A stretch of 64,000 nucleotides of DNA. Origin: Adiantum capillus-veneris (lineage: Eukaryota; Streptophyta; Polypodiopsida; Polypodiales; Pteridaceae). A program made the position numbers and the translations under genes. Below are positions 1-11,925 of the stretch, one piece after another; position 1 is the first letter of the stretch, and each line of letters opens with the position of its first letter. Where the stretch lies: assembly GCA_014529385.2 (NCBI GenBank), contig CM043971.1:87868840-87932839 (forward strand), written 5' to 3'. Under the pieces are notes generated by a model. The model was not told the DNA's origin, ran no database searches, and saw nothing but the letters and a program-made list of their open reading frames with translations.

Positions 1-240
1 TAAATAATAACTGAAAAATGGATAAAATAGGGAAAACGGGTTCTGTGCCTTGTAAAATGCTCATGATGGGTACTGACAACCAAAGGATATGCAACTACTC
101 TAAGTGCCTGGACATGCACGGCTTGCGCACAGGCTCACAAAGGTGCCAGAACACTTCCTAAGCTGACCTGAACCCTAGACTTGAAGTAGCATGTCCACAT
201 GCACATAGGGTTAGATGTGCACGTGATATCGTCGGATGTC
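1..240 (+). repeat. Diverged LTR-like repeat R1, copy 1
   Basis: This stretch shares an ordered series of short blocks with 37570-37865 and 41800-42095: GGTATGCAACT (here GATATGCAACT), a CATGCACG-like block, GGCTCACAAAG, GTGCCAG, CCTAAGCT, GTCCAC and CACGTGA. The conserved order and spacing point to one old repeat family, perhaps the LTR of a decayed retrotransposon. No coding potential or clear termini are visible. Confidence 0.45.
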
Positions 241-245
241 GGCCA

Positions 246-1395
246 TTAACCCCTGCTGTTTTCTCTGTTTTCAACCCACCAGGGGTTGTGACTTTGATTC
301 ACCACCCTCCCCAGACCCCCTGTACCGCTCTGGACCATGCCGGAGGCGTACGAGCACGATGAAAATCGTTGGACAGTAGCGTTTTCATCACCTCGCAATT
401 GTGTTTTTGGGTAAACAACAGCCTCTTGGCTTGTGTTTTTCATAGAGGATGAAGTTACCTCCTGCCAAGACACCACCTGATGGTGGTCCATCTCTCAGTA
501 ACTAATACTGCAGTACACGGTATTTTCGACATCGTTTTGATCATCTACAGGCGTACGATCCTTGGGAGATCCATTCATTCCAACCATCATTCGGCGGTTG
601 CGCACTCCAGAGGGGGGTGGTGACTTGTGGTTTGCTATGGACACACCTATGAACTCACCAGAGGAGTTCACACGAGATATGGCCATGCTCAGCAGCTCAT
701 GGCATATGGGATTCCAACATTCCCAGAGAAGACACCGCCATCTTGGGTAAACACGTCAGATCACTTGCTTATACGGGAGCATCTACATGGACTTAGGGAG
801 AGGATCTTGGATCGCTTCTTGGACAGGTTCATTGCTTGGATCTACAGATTGGAGTGGGACTTCAGTTCTTTAGACTCTTTTGGAGAGTTTACCCGCGAGA
901 TGTGGGAGATCAAGCATCATCACGCGACTACATTCGATGTCACCCAAAGCTTGGCTTGGATGGTAGTGCAGTTGCTCTTCTACACTCCTGATCATTTGGA
1001 TTGCTACCTTCAAAGTTGCTTACACTCACCCTCGGTAACCTTACAGCAGACTTATCCCCCGACCTAGGCATAGGCCACTCCCAGCTCATTCACATTGAGA
1101 GCCACACCAAGTCGCGGTTTGGTGGCGACGTTGGCGCGGATTATGTTTTGGTTGATATCGGAAGATTGGAGGCAGGAGATACAAGCAAGACGGCGCAGAC
1201 AGATTGGTCTGGCCTTTCCGCTTCTTAGAGGTTCTTAGAGGTTATTCACAACGCAGAGCAGTCTGGCTTCCCTACTTCTACAGGATGATTACGGTGCAAA
1301 CAGCTTGGTCTGACCACACCTCCTCTCAGAGGCCCTTCACAGCGCAAACTGTTGAGTCTGGCTTTCCCCTCATCTTGGATTACCCTACCTACTGA
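246..1395 (+). repeat. Repeat family Z, copy 1 (gag-like traces)
   Basis: This is homologous, in inverted orientation, to the two halves of family Z copy 2 at 51962-51216 and 43943-43500. The shared reading frame encodes a block with the motifs ERILD, RFI.WIYRLE and FSSLDS.GEFTREM that recurs in copy 2, and the start of it recurs weakly near 3190-3290. The layout resembles the gag end of an LTR retrotransposon, because copy 2 lies directly downstream of a tRNA-Met-like primer site. No known domain is recognised and the frame is broken here. Family assignment is inference. Confidence 0.5.
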
Positions 1396-1831
1396 CAGTA
1401 TCTTCACACTCAGTTCGGGACCTTCAGGCAATATCTTCACACTGCATCAGCGAAGTACAACAGTTTGCTACACTGCTCGTGACCGCATCTTACCACGGAG
1501 ATTTCTTGGCGGTCATGACACCCCAGACTCGCTGAAGCGAAACGAGGGTCAACACAACGACGCTTCCCGCGGGAGCCAACTACTCGTATGGCCTCCCATC
1601 GACGCCGGGGTAGACAAGGTGCGGAGAGGTGGTATCATATGTCAATCTAGCATGAATCCCCTGAGAGTAGTCAGTATCAACTGTGAACAGCATGGTGTCT
1701 AAACGAACTAATAAGAGTGCTATGAGCAAAGAGACCTTCCCAGCCACTATGTGGAGGCATCTAAACCGTGCCGCGCATGACTGCGTCCCACTGTGCAGGA
1801 ACGGCGGAGTCAATCTCAAGCAGTTTGTCTG
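1396..1831. other. No gene recognised; 3' flank of an L1-type LINE
   Basis: This stretch lies between repeat Z and the C-terminal end of a minus-strand LINE and probably includes that LINE's 3' untranslated region. No poly-A tail or target duplication is evident. Confidence 0.3.
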
Positions 1832-2960
1832 TCACCCCGCGACCAATGTCATAATTCTGCCACAAAATCTGCATCCAGCATACGTCTCATGAAACAACCG
1901 CATAGAGGCAGCAGGGCCAGTGTCCCAAGCAACCCAATCAATGTGAGTCCTCTCTCCAAGCTGACGGGGTGGAGAATCAAGAACTGCATCATTCCAAATG
2001 AGTGGCTGGCGCTCAATCTCCTCACGACATGAGGGAGGTGAGCGTATGATAGCCCGTCGCATGGAAACCCAAATCTGAAGGAGCGATCGGATGAAGGGTG
2101 AGAGAGTGTTGGTGAACAAGGGGGCATCTGTAAAGAGAAAACGATACCCTGTATGCCAAGTATGACCATCTCTAGTGTCGAGGCGTGGAGTCGCTATGCA
2201 AAGAGCGGCCTGAAGAAGCATCTTCCAAGGTTCTTGGCCGGGAAAAAGACCCCGAACAATAAGCTTGGTAAGAAGGGCGTGGCTCTATAATTCTGGATCA
2301 ATAATGCCAAGGCCTCCCTCTGACCTAGGACGAATAATCGTGGACCAACGAACTCGAGTACGAGTATCAGTAGTCCCATCTGTGCCACTCCATAAAAAGT
2401 TCCACACTAGTCGGCGGAGCTGAGCTATCACACCAGAATGTAGCATCCAACAAGAGGCCGTATACCATACTGTAGCCAGAATGACCTAGTTGGCAACCAA
2501 TGCACGGCCAGCCAACGACAAATGACGTGAAGACCAATGACATAGCTTCCTGCGAATAGACTGTAGTACGGGTGCAAACTGCTGCTGTGAGGAAACGTCA
2601 AATCCAACCTGAAAGCCCAGATATCTGCATGTCTAACCCGGCTGCAGCCATGTGAAACCATCAGCTACCCCCCAAGTAGGTATGTCATCACTACCAACCA
2701 ATAACCCATAGGATTTATGCCAGTTAATGCATGCACCACTGGCAATGCAAAAAACCTCCAGGGCCTCCCGCATGGCATCAAGAGCTGCTAGCAAATAGCG
2801 CAACATTAGCATAGTGTCATCAGCAAACTCCTAATCGATAAGGTCCGAAGCTGAAGGTACTGGCATGGTCAAGCCACAAAATGCATGACTCTGAGCATGA
2901 AGAAAGTCGGACATAGTCTCTCCTACAAACAGATAAAGATATGCTGCTAAAGGACATCCC

Positions 2961-2963
<3 letters not shown>
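1832..2963 (-). pseudogene. L1-type LINE ORF2, RT palm to C-terminus (truncated)
   Basis: Reading the minus strand from 2963 downward gives the second half of a plant L1-like ORF2: GCPLAAYLYLF (RT motif preceding the catalytic box), then FADDTMLML (the catalytic Y/FADD box), then RVRWSTIIRPRSEGGLGI, the conserved W..v..p...GGLGi block after the RT, and a C-terminal region ending near 1832. The frame is interrupted by several stops and shifts, for example just before FADDT. The N-terminal endonuclease and early RT motifs are missing, and the copy ends abruptly at the (CT)n tract at 2963. It belongs to a different LINE clade from LINE-A and LINE-F. It is dead and lies inside the presumed AUG5 intron. 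Confidence 0.8.

Positions 2964-3050
<87 letters not shown>
2963..3050. repeat. (CT)n microsatellite
   Basis: About 88 bp of nearly perfect CT dinucleotides, at the truncation point of the L1-type LINE. Confidence 0.99.
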
Positions 3051-3053
<3 letters not shown>

Positions 3054-3149
3054 CACGCGCACTCTCAGTGCTCACACGTAGTGAGCAGAGACTTTTCTTC
3101 GGACCTTGGTACAACACGTACATGGCCTGCAAAGAAGCATTCTCTTGGC

Positions 3150-3470
3150 CTAACCGAGATGATCTTGTATCTTTTCTTGGTCATCAACATCTACAAACTA
3201 GAGTGGAGCTTCGATGCTTTAGAGTCTTAGACTTCTTGGGGAGTTTACCCACAAGATGTGGGGGATCATACAAGTTTTGCCAGCTTGATCGGTAGAGACT
3301 GCTCTCCTACTCACTTGATCAAATGGATTCTTACCCTTCAGAGTTGTCTACATTCCTCGGTAACCTTACAACATATACACCTCGACTGTGGCAGATGTGA
3401 TCTCCCAGCTCGGTAGGAGGATAGTCACTCTGACTTGCGGTTCTGTTGTTAAAAGTTGGATCTAGCACCT
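3150..3470 (+). repeat. Repeat family Z, diverged copy 3 (partial)
   Basis: The stretch aligns by eye with about 855-1085 of copy 1: GGAGCTTCGATGC..., then GGGGAGTTTACCCACAAGATG, then CCTCGGTAACCTTACA and CTCCCAGCTC in the same order. It is shorter and more diverged than copies 1 and 2. Confidence 0.5.
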
Positions 3471-4205
3471 AGAAGACATCTTGAATCAGCTTCAAGAGGA
3501 AACTAGTTATAGGAGTTGCCTAGAGCCATTGGGTAGAACGAGTTTGGAGCTCCATAGAGAGCGGTGTCAAGTTGTCATTCGGTCGGAAAGGGTGATATTT
3601 GTGTGTGTTACACTTGTAAATGTTGTGCCTAACATTGGTATTAGAGCTCTTTCTCTTGAGACCTTTCTCTTGATTATTGCCTGAACCATAACCCTTTTTT
3701 TCTCATGTTTAAGTGTTGGCTTTCAGTTGATCCTCAAGGAAGATTAATCCCACTCTCAATACTGTAGTATCTGCCACTAACTGTAGGACCAAAAACGTTT
3801 TGTTTGAAAGGAATTTCAAAAGTTACAATGGTTTTTTCACAGAGGTTTTGTTAGAATTTGCAAGTCACAAGATTCAAATATACACGCATAGAGCCTATAC
3901 ATACAATTCATTGGGCATACTTCACACTTCCATAACCATCCCTCTGGACTGATTAACGCCTCCTATTAAGAATTGTAGTATGTCCCCTTCTAGTGTAAAA
4001 TTGAGTGATCACAGCATTTCGGAGCCCCAAAAAATTATTAGGACTTGGTAAGGTCTAAACAAATTGAATCTCTACTAGCAGCTAAGTAACCTGATTAACC
4101 TCCACTTCAAGATGAAAAATAGCCTATCTTACAGCCCACAATCTGTTTCAAAACTTGGCACAAAATGTGATGCATTCTATGATCTACATAAGGCTGGCAT
4201 AATAC
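3471..4205 (-). other. Presumed AUG5 intron 1, donor-proximal part
   Basis: AT-rich DNA with no recognisable coding or repeat feature. It follows the apparent splice donor of AUG5 exon 1. The acceptor and the next AUG5 exon are not found in the window, so the intron would be more than 4.2 kb. Confidence 0.5.
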
Positions 4206-4834
4206 CTGGAATCATATTTGTCATCCAAAACTCGTTGGCGCTCACCTTCTTCCCTTGATAACTCAAGCATCCTGCTTTTAAGATCCTTTTGAAGTCTATC
4301 TAGCACATGCCGCAACCTTTCGACTTCAAATTCAGCTGCCTCTCTCTCTCTCAAAGCCTTCTCTTTGGAGTCATTACCCTCAGAAGATTTATCTTTCTCC
4401 CCTTCGCCACTATCTTTTGCCTTTGATGAATCACCTGCAGGCCTGTTGGTCCTACCCTTAACATCCGCTTGCCTTCTTCTGCCTGCTGGCTTCATTACAT
4501 CCTTCTCTTTACCTAGGTTTCCTTTGCCTTTCCCACCTGGAAGATCTGAAGTTGCAGACGCGACATTTGGAGCTTTTTGCTGCGGACTGCTGGTTGGGCT
4601 TCCATGGACAAGTATGTTTCTCTTTACAATCTCTACTGTTTTCTCAGATTTGACACGTTCGAGAAGATATTTCCATACAGGAAGCATGTTACCTCTACAG
4701 ATCTTCCGCAAGCTTTCTATAGAAGGCAGGAGCTTCTCGGAGTTCTGATAAGGGCTTTGAGGGCGATATCCCATCTCTTGCTGCAACCATTCTAGAATGG
4801 CTTCAGCCTGGGGTGCGGCACTGGAGCTCTGCAT
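4206..4834 (-). CDS. AUG5: AUGMIN subunit 5, first coding exon (partial gene)
   Basis: This encodes the N-terminus of plant AUGMIN subunit 5, which with the other augmin subunits recruits gamma-tubulin complexes to existing microtubules in spindles and phragmoplasts. The family signature is clear: AILEWLQQEMGYRP near the start, then SIESLRKICRGNMLPVWKYL and RVKSEKTVE followed by NILVHG. A low-complexity Lys/Glu/Ser linker (about residues 90-165) and the start of a coiled coil (REREAAEFEVERLRHVLDRL) follow. The ATG at 4834 is chosen because MQSSS matches the family N-terminus; the open frame extends a few codons upstream without another ATG. The exon ends at 4206 with CAG|GTATTATG, a good donor, inside the coiled coil. 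About 210 of roughly 800 residues are present; the rest must lie left of the window. The frame is intact. It is the only convincing host gene here. Confidence 0.9.
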
Positions 4835-5130
4835 GTAGGCGAGCACAAGAGGGGGATGGAGATCGAAAGTGAGGGATGAAGTTCACGAGGGAGCTTCTCC
4901 AACGAGGGCAGGAAGCTGCATTGGCGAGCAGATGTGCGTGTATGGAGCTGAAACTACTTCTGAAGGTGCAGCTCGTGGAGATCCAGAGAGCTCGTTGATT
5001 CATCTACAAGGCTGGGCGGGCCGGCTTACAATCGAATATTATTCAAACTCATTATTACATCGACTAGTCTTGAAACTCGTTGTTCCGTAGAACAAAATGG
5101 TGGTTTCTCCAAAGTAAAAGGCCACGACAC
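4835..5130 (-). promoter_or_regulatory. AUG5 5' UTR and core promoter region
   Basis: This short interval lies between the AUG5 ATG and the upstream MITE. It must contain the leader and probably the start site unless an upstream noncoding exon exists. No unambiguous TATA box is seen in the minus orientation; position is the main evidence. Confidence 0.4.
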
Positions 5131-5133
5131 TAA

Positions 5134-5480
5134 GGCCTATGTCACACTGGGGCGGACGTCCGCCTCCTTCTTGGAAGTGTGGGCGTTTGCATCATGTCAC
5201 ACTTGAAAAAATTCAAAAAGTTGCCGACTATTGTCATCAAATGGATTTAAGCCAAATGGTAAAGCGTCCGCCATCGTCGTTGCCTGTCAGAGCTCAAGGC
5301 CTATTATCTGACTTCGTACGCACGCTTTTGCAGTTGGTCGTGACTTTGCAAAGTTGGCCGGGCAAACTAGGCCGCCCCTTTGACAACACGCGAGGCCATC
5401 TGCTTTTTTTTGCCGCAGCCAATAAACTGTCGCCACAATTATCTTGGCTTGCTTGTGCCCGTCCCAATGTGACATAGGCC
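5134..5480. mobile_element. Tourist-like (PIF/Harbinger) MITE
   Basis: The left end GGCCTATGTCACACTGGGGC and the right end, read on the other strand, GGCCTATGTCACATTGGGAC are terminal inverted repeats differing at two of 20 bases. The element is 347 bp and is flanked by TAA on both sides (5131-5133 and 5481-5483). A 3-bp TAA/TTA duplication with GGC-type termini is the PIF/Harbinger signature. There is no transposase, so it is non-autonomous. It sits about 300 bp upstream of the AUG5 ATG. Confidence 0.88.
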
Positions 5481-5483
5481 TAA

Positions 5484-6356
5484 TGGACACCTCTTTTTTT
5501 TTGGAGGGAGCTACGGTCCAGACCCTTGTTGATCATGGACCATCCTCCCCGTCATGCGACGAATGTCCTACCAATATGTTGGCGACCCGTTTTGTTATGT
5601 AAAGAAAAAGGTAGCATTATATTTAGTAGTTTCGGCACGTTCGCAATCCTAGTTCACATCGGGTTTACACCACCAAAATGCGGTGCACACACCTTACATA
5701 GTGCACATGTAGTTCACAACGAGTTCACTTTTGCCAGAGTTTACACTTAGTTTGCATCAAGTTCACAAAAGAGATCAGCGATTGCGATCTCTTCACACTA
5801 ACACTAACAAGCAACGCTGATTTTCAACCATAGATACCCTCTGAAATTGGGGTGTCATCTAGTGACGAGTAAAGTAAGGGCCTTTACACACTCCGCCCAC
5901 TATTTACTAAGGAGAGCAACAATGGATTTAAGCCACCGAGGAAACAGGCAACATCAACCCGTGCACAGCCCACACTTGACTAAATCTCTCATATTAGGCA
6001 TTTACCTAAGCGCCAAATCCTTGTTCTTTTTGGAGGCACCTCAAGGTTGCAAATATTTGATGTAAAATGCTCTCATCAATCAAAGATGAAAGCAATCAAC
6101 TGCTCTGCCTACTATTTTTACAAGCAAAATGTCTTGGGAAAAGAAGATTTTTGTTGTGAAGTGCATAAAGTCCCTAAAACGGAAGTAGGAACCCAAAAAT
6201 GAGTTGCCTTTGCATTTATGCTAGTGCTCTCTAGTGAATTTTGCAAAATTCAACGCAGTTTCATTATATTGAGTACTAGCTACCTAGGGAACAAACAACT
6301 TGAAGTGTGTGGCTCGAGTATTTCTAGGCATATTGCATCAAATGCATCCATGGATG

Positions 6357-6358
<2 letters not shown>
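5484..6358. other. Intergenic, no gene recognised
   Basis: AT-rich sequence. Between 5650 and 5780 the words AGTTCACA and GTTCAC recur several times, and AGAGATC...GATCTCT forms a small inverted repeat. No coding trace is seen. Confidence 0.5.

Positions 6359-6402
<44 letters not shown>
6359..6402. repeat. (CT)n microsatellite
   Basis: About 44 bp of CT dinucleotides in otherwise AT-rich DNA. Confidence 0.98.
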
Positions 6403-6406
<4 letters not shown>

Positions 6407-9400
6407 TTTTCAACTAAGGTGGTGGTAATTAAAACAAAAGACAAAGGAAAATCCAAATGTGTCAGAGTTAACGAAATGTTAGCACAATAAAGACTGAATA
6501 GATTATGTGAGGCTAAGAGATGCACGACAAGGAAGAGGAAGCTTGTTGAGTAGGAGACAGTCTCGTGGCCAATGTTTTGGCACAAATCAGACCTACCAAA
6601 TATTTTGTTATGAAACGGCTAGGGAGTACCTGCATAGCACAAAGTCCATCAATGAAATATAGCAAGCTATATGTGGTGACATGCATGCATGCGTGAAAAA
6701 TTACAAGTTTTATCAATAATATGTGGAACTTTCTACATGAGCTTGCACAAATTTTATGATAAAGTGGATTACGTGTGGTGTTAATCCATTATAACATATT
6801 TTCACATTTCCTAGGTCTTCATAGGGTTATTGAGCTTGTCGTATTCAATCTTAAAGACAGACCTAAGTTGTATGAGACTCATATCTGGAGAAGATTTACA
6901 CTTGGACATCAGTGGGTGTTTTTAGGGAGATATGGAGCAAATGGCCACAAAGAAGTAGCCTTTCTCTACATAAGCATGAGCAATCACCAAAGTGCAAACT
7001 CCTTATTTCAAGCTTCTTTCACTTAATAGGCGTTGTTTCTTCCTAATATACGAATTGTGGATTTTACAATAGTTGAGCTACCATGTATATGAAGGATACA
7101 ATAAATTTGACCATTTGCATCCTTGTTTTTGAAAATACCAGCTCATCATCATGTGTCAAGAATAACGAACACAAAAATCTTAGCTCTTTGGTGCATGCGT
7201 GCTATGGTCTTTCCACTCGAGGGATATGTATGTACGTAGGAAGTAAGAATAATGGATTTCTATAGAAATATGGCCGCTTTGAAAATAAAACATGTTAATG
7301 CAAAGTAGTTGGCTATGTAATGAATATAGAAATGTGATACTCATAAAGTCTCTTCCAACCCTTATTAATAAACTTTTTATACACTTTCTTGCTGCAACTT
7401 ATAAGGTCGTTGTTCCATCTACCGTCAAACCCCACTAAGAGACACAGTGAATTTTGTTGATGCACATTTTTAGTCTCCAAACACACCGAAAGTAGTCATT
7501 TTATAATTTGGCACTTGTTTCATAGATGCTTGTGTGGTCATTTATACACAGGAGCAATCTCCATACCAAAGAGGATTGCAAAGCCAATAGAGATACCACA
7601 TTTTTTCTCAATTTCTCCTTTTAACAACCACTATGGCTATTTAGGCAGAATTGATTCTTCAGTAGTAATTATATTTTCTAGGATACCATCCCATGTATTG
7701 CAAACCAAACCCATAGTGTACAATGCCTAGAAATTGTAGTCAAGATAGAATTATTGACTTAAATTCACTTCATGTATTTTATTATCAATAGTTGGCTACT
7801 TTTGGTGTATATTGTTTGGCTTATCGTCAACCCTAGAGGAGGATTTGATGCATGTATAAAAGTGACGTACTCAAAGAAATTAGGTTCCCTTGTGTCATTT
7901 CCAAGGTACATAATTTGAAAAAAAAAGAGAGTTCATAAGGTTGGAGTTGCATCTCCAGCTTCACAATTTACAAGATCTATATTGTGACTATTCCTCCTCC
8001 AAGCCTTCCATGCTTGTACGATGGTGACTTTTATTGCAATGGAATTCATCATTTCTCTTTCTATTCTCTCTATCTTCTCTTATCAAGGATGCTTGGTTTT
8101 TTAATCAATATGATTTGTTAAGTTAGTGACCTAAGTACTCAATCTATATGTTGTGGTGCTTAAGTTGTCCTCATGAATGTGTGTGCAATTAGTGAATGCT
8201 TAAGTGCTTATGGGGCTAGTGGAGAAGCATCTCATTGCATCTATGGGTGCTACATCACCTTGCTCGAGGAGTGGTTGAAGCTTCCATCATCTAACTTGTA
8301 CTAAGGATTTGTGGATAGAATAGATAAAGTGTGATTAGGGTTGAGTGACATTGGGGAACTATTGTCGTACATTGTGAGTATAGTTTAGTTTCTTACCCTT
8401 CTCACTTGTGCTAAAAAGATGACTTTGCATAGCTGGTCCAAGCATTTGGGTGACATCCATTGGTGCTATGCAACATCCGTGGCAACCCTCAATTTGCGCA
8501 ACAATGGTGCCAAAATGACGGTTCAAGCTATTTTCTCCTCTTGATTTTATCGTTTACATTAGCACAATCATGTGTATTGAGAGAATTGAGTAATAGAATG
8601 CCTCTATGCATCATTAATTACCATAAAAAAGTAGTGAACGTTACAGGAGTGGAGCTAGGTTGGTGCTTGGTTTAGCTGAAATAGTGTAATTATGTGAGAC
8701 ACTCTCTAAGTAAATAGAAGTACACTTCAACTTCTTTTTTTGGAGTTCAAGTATAAAGAAAATTCAAGGTAGCAAGCACACAAGAAGAAGCACTCTCAAA
8801 AGTAGGAGTTGAAGTGGAATTATATGGAATTCCCATTTCAATTTTTTGCAAAAATCAAATGAATATTAACATGTTTGAAATAACAAATCATAGCCTAAAT
8901 GTTTAAGATAGTCCAAAGTAAGTAAATTGATACAGGCATTGATATCAATTGCATGCATAGCTTTTTGGCAACAATCATGCTCCAAAGTCTCTACAAGGAA
9001 GACGAGTGATTTGAGAGCATCCTAACTTGGTGACCTGGTATTTTACCCCCATTCAAATTCAACAAATCACTTAGAAAATCCATTGGAATAAAATTTCAAA
9101 AACTAAATGGCAGTCATATACATAGGTTCTTATGGGAATGACCTTGCATGGTCAAGGTCTTGCACAATCAAGTTCCTTTGTTCCTCTCCGATCCTGATTA
9201 CCTGTAACATGTACATGCACCCTACACACATATGAAGGCACCATGGCACTTGCATGAAATAGAGCCGAAGTGGGTTTTTTTTTAGCACATGAGCAAGCTA
9301 AGAACATTGATCCCATGGGCTTGGGCCATAAATAGCCTCCCAAATAGTTGAAAACCTAAAATTTCTCTTTGACAAGTCTGAATTATATTGCCAAAATGTC

Positions 9401-11002
9401 ACGGATTCTACAGAGGTCTAGTAAGGTTGAAGCGTACTGGAATCTCTCTTCTTTTAAACAAAAACACTCATTTAACTCCTTATATATTGAAAAAGAGGCA
9501 GAGAGCAGTATATTACAAGAGAGAGAGCTATGTCGTTTTCTCATAGTTGAGGTCCCAGAAGTGGCAGGTGAGAGCAGTGGCAGAAATGACCCATGCAAGG
9601 TAGGAATCTAGAAGGTGCGTTGCAAGTGGATTTATCACCTCACAAAAAAGGATACATCATACAAGCAAAGGGGGACAACCAAAGCACCAATTTGTCTACC
9701 AGAGCCAGCCCCTGTTGCTTCACGCAAAGAAGATCATAGGCCTGGCAAGATAAAATGATTTTCTTGGTCTGAGACTATTTCCATAGGGCAACCATATCGA
9801 CATACGATATTTTCATATATAACCCGCACCGTGGCCGAGGGTGCTGCTCGCTTGAACCTGGCAATGGGATTTTGATGATGGGCACTGGGGGGGGAGTGCA
9901 ATGGGGTTAGCAGGAGGGGTGAGGGGGGGGGGGGGGGGTTTATCTCGCTAATTTTTTCAATTTAATATCACGCGAGCCAAAAGGAACACCATAAAGGAGC
10001 ACCTTTAAATAGTTTCAAAAAGCCTTAAAAATGTGTACAACATTTGATAGGCACTACACCTATATCAATACACTGCAAACGGGCAGTGCCAGCAAGTCTT
10101 TATTGAAAAAACATTTAGCTTCTAAAAGAGTACAAACCAAAGCCATAGTTGCCTTACTAGTTCCATAGAATATGAGCAAGCATTAAAAAAAACCATTGGT
10201 AAGAATGTCTATGGTCCTTTGGTTTCTATTTATCTATATTTTTTATATCAAATTGATACAACTAACATAATTCCAAAACTACACAAAGAAGATTCATATC
10301 TTAGACAAAAAAGAAATTTGTGATGGTATGTATTGGAAATTTCCCATATATTAAAAAGACAACATTTGCAAGTGGTGTCCTCCCTTATTTTGGGCTACTC
10401 CTAGCTGATATGCTTGTGAACCTTCAAAACCCCTCCCACCCCTAGCTTATACACTTGTGTAATCTTTCAAAGAATAACCCCTTATTGCACGTAAGTGGTC
10501 CAATATGTTTGTTGTGGTCAATCCCCTGGAAGAGAAATATATGTCCATGGCTACTCAATTACAAGGTAGCCCAAAAGGGAGAAGCCCAACACAAAGCCCA
10601 AAAGGGAGTACACAACACAAAGCCCAAAACTTGAGACAAAAGTCTAATGGATTTTTGGGCACAATTGGAGAAAGTACTTTGAGTAACTCCAAATGGAGCC
10701 ATAGTACAAGCTTATGGCTAGGACGATCAATTCATGGATCTACATGCAAAAGTACCTCAAGACTAAATACGCTAAGTCCATCGATTCATGGGGATAAGAA
10801 GGGACAATTTATGAAATTAAAGTGAACCATATCCTCGCACGACCACTTCACAAAGTCCATTCAAGCCAGAGAGATTGACGTTGAGGTCAAAATATGAGTT
10901 CAAAATATGCTTGGAATCCCTTTGAAGAATTGGCATCGTATATGAGGTGCCCCGTGCTACTAAACAAGGCATTCCACACTGGAATCTAGTGGTTTGACCA
11001 CA

Positions 11003-11003
<1 letters not shown>
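6403..11003. other. AT-rich gene-free stretch
   Basis: No exon, transposon protein, terminal repeat or RNA gene could be supported over 4.6 kb. Minor features are a poly-G run near 9919-9939 and a short AGCCCAAAAGGGAG(A/T) repetition near 10570-10630. Short open frames here look random. Confidence 0.5.

Positions 11004-11092
<89 letters not shown>
11004..11092. repeat. (GT)n microsatellite
   Basis: 89 bp of perfect GT dinucleotides. Confidence 0.99.
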
Positions 11093-11094
<2 letters not shown>

Positions 11095-11436
11095 GTTACC
11101 AACTGGAAGCTCTCTAGAAAGTAAATAAACCAGGGAGAATGCCAAAAAATCCAGTAAAGCATAATTAACAAAGCTTGAATTATGGTTGGGTAAGTGGTAC
11201 AAAAGGGGAGAATTTTGTAGATCACTAGACTTTGGAAGGAAATGATGCAAAATGATTAGAACAGGGATCCCTTCTACTATACCTGCACACCATCACAACC
11301 AACAAAAAGAGAGAATGTTAGACAGTGGAAGGCAGGTGTCAAAAAAGAGATCCACGTATTGTAGATGTCAGTTCTAAGCATAAAGCATATGTAGTCCTTA
11401 AAAAAAAGGGGACGCAACGCACAATAAAACACCTGA

Positions 11437-11591
11437 GTAGTGCCCTCCATAGCCAACTTGGCGTGAATGTAAGAGTAAGGCCCAAGTAGCTGCTTCAAGA
11501 ACTGTAGAGTTTGAATGTCATGCACAACTACTCTAAGGTAGTATGCCTCATGTTGCACCAAGTCAAAGAAGAACAATTCTTTTAAGGCCAT
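11437..11591 (-). other. Unidentified exon-like open frame
   Basis: The minus strand reads a non-repetitive, protein-like stretch (YYLRVVVHDIQTLQFLKQLL, then GPYSYIHAKLAMEGTTQ) that ends exactly at CAG|GTGTTTTATT, a plausible splice donor. A pyrimidine-rich stretch (TTGTTCTTCTTTGACTTG) precedes an AG near its start. The protein is not recognised. It may be a lone exon of a long-intron gene, an exon of a pseudogene, or chance. Confidence 0.2.
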
Positions 11592-11925
11592 GGCACCTCA
11601 TGTGCAGGGTGTTGGTTGAGGTGGAGCCCAAAATGCAGTAGAGAAAAATCGATGAGTAGTGGTGGGAATATGAGTCCGCAGGGGTGGGGTACTGCCACAT
11701 GCATGAGGTAGTGGGGTTTGGATTTATGACATGTCTTTACATGCGACCAGCATGGCAAATTATCCAAGTGCCGAGTATAGGTAAAAAAGGATAGGGTGTG
11801 TTCTCATGGGTTGAATAAGCTAAGGGTTCATTTAGATATGAGGCTTTGGTGTTTTTTAAATCCCTCCATCCATTCCCACAGTAGGGCCTTGAGAGAGGGG
11901 GGAGTAGGCCCCCCCTCAAGGGGTC

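Noticed and set aside
1660-1702. NPLRVVSINCEQHG on the plus strand, resembling a LINE endonuclease start
   Set aside because: It is followed at once by a stop and no further endonuclease motif appears in any frame.
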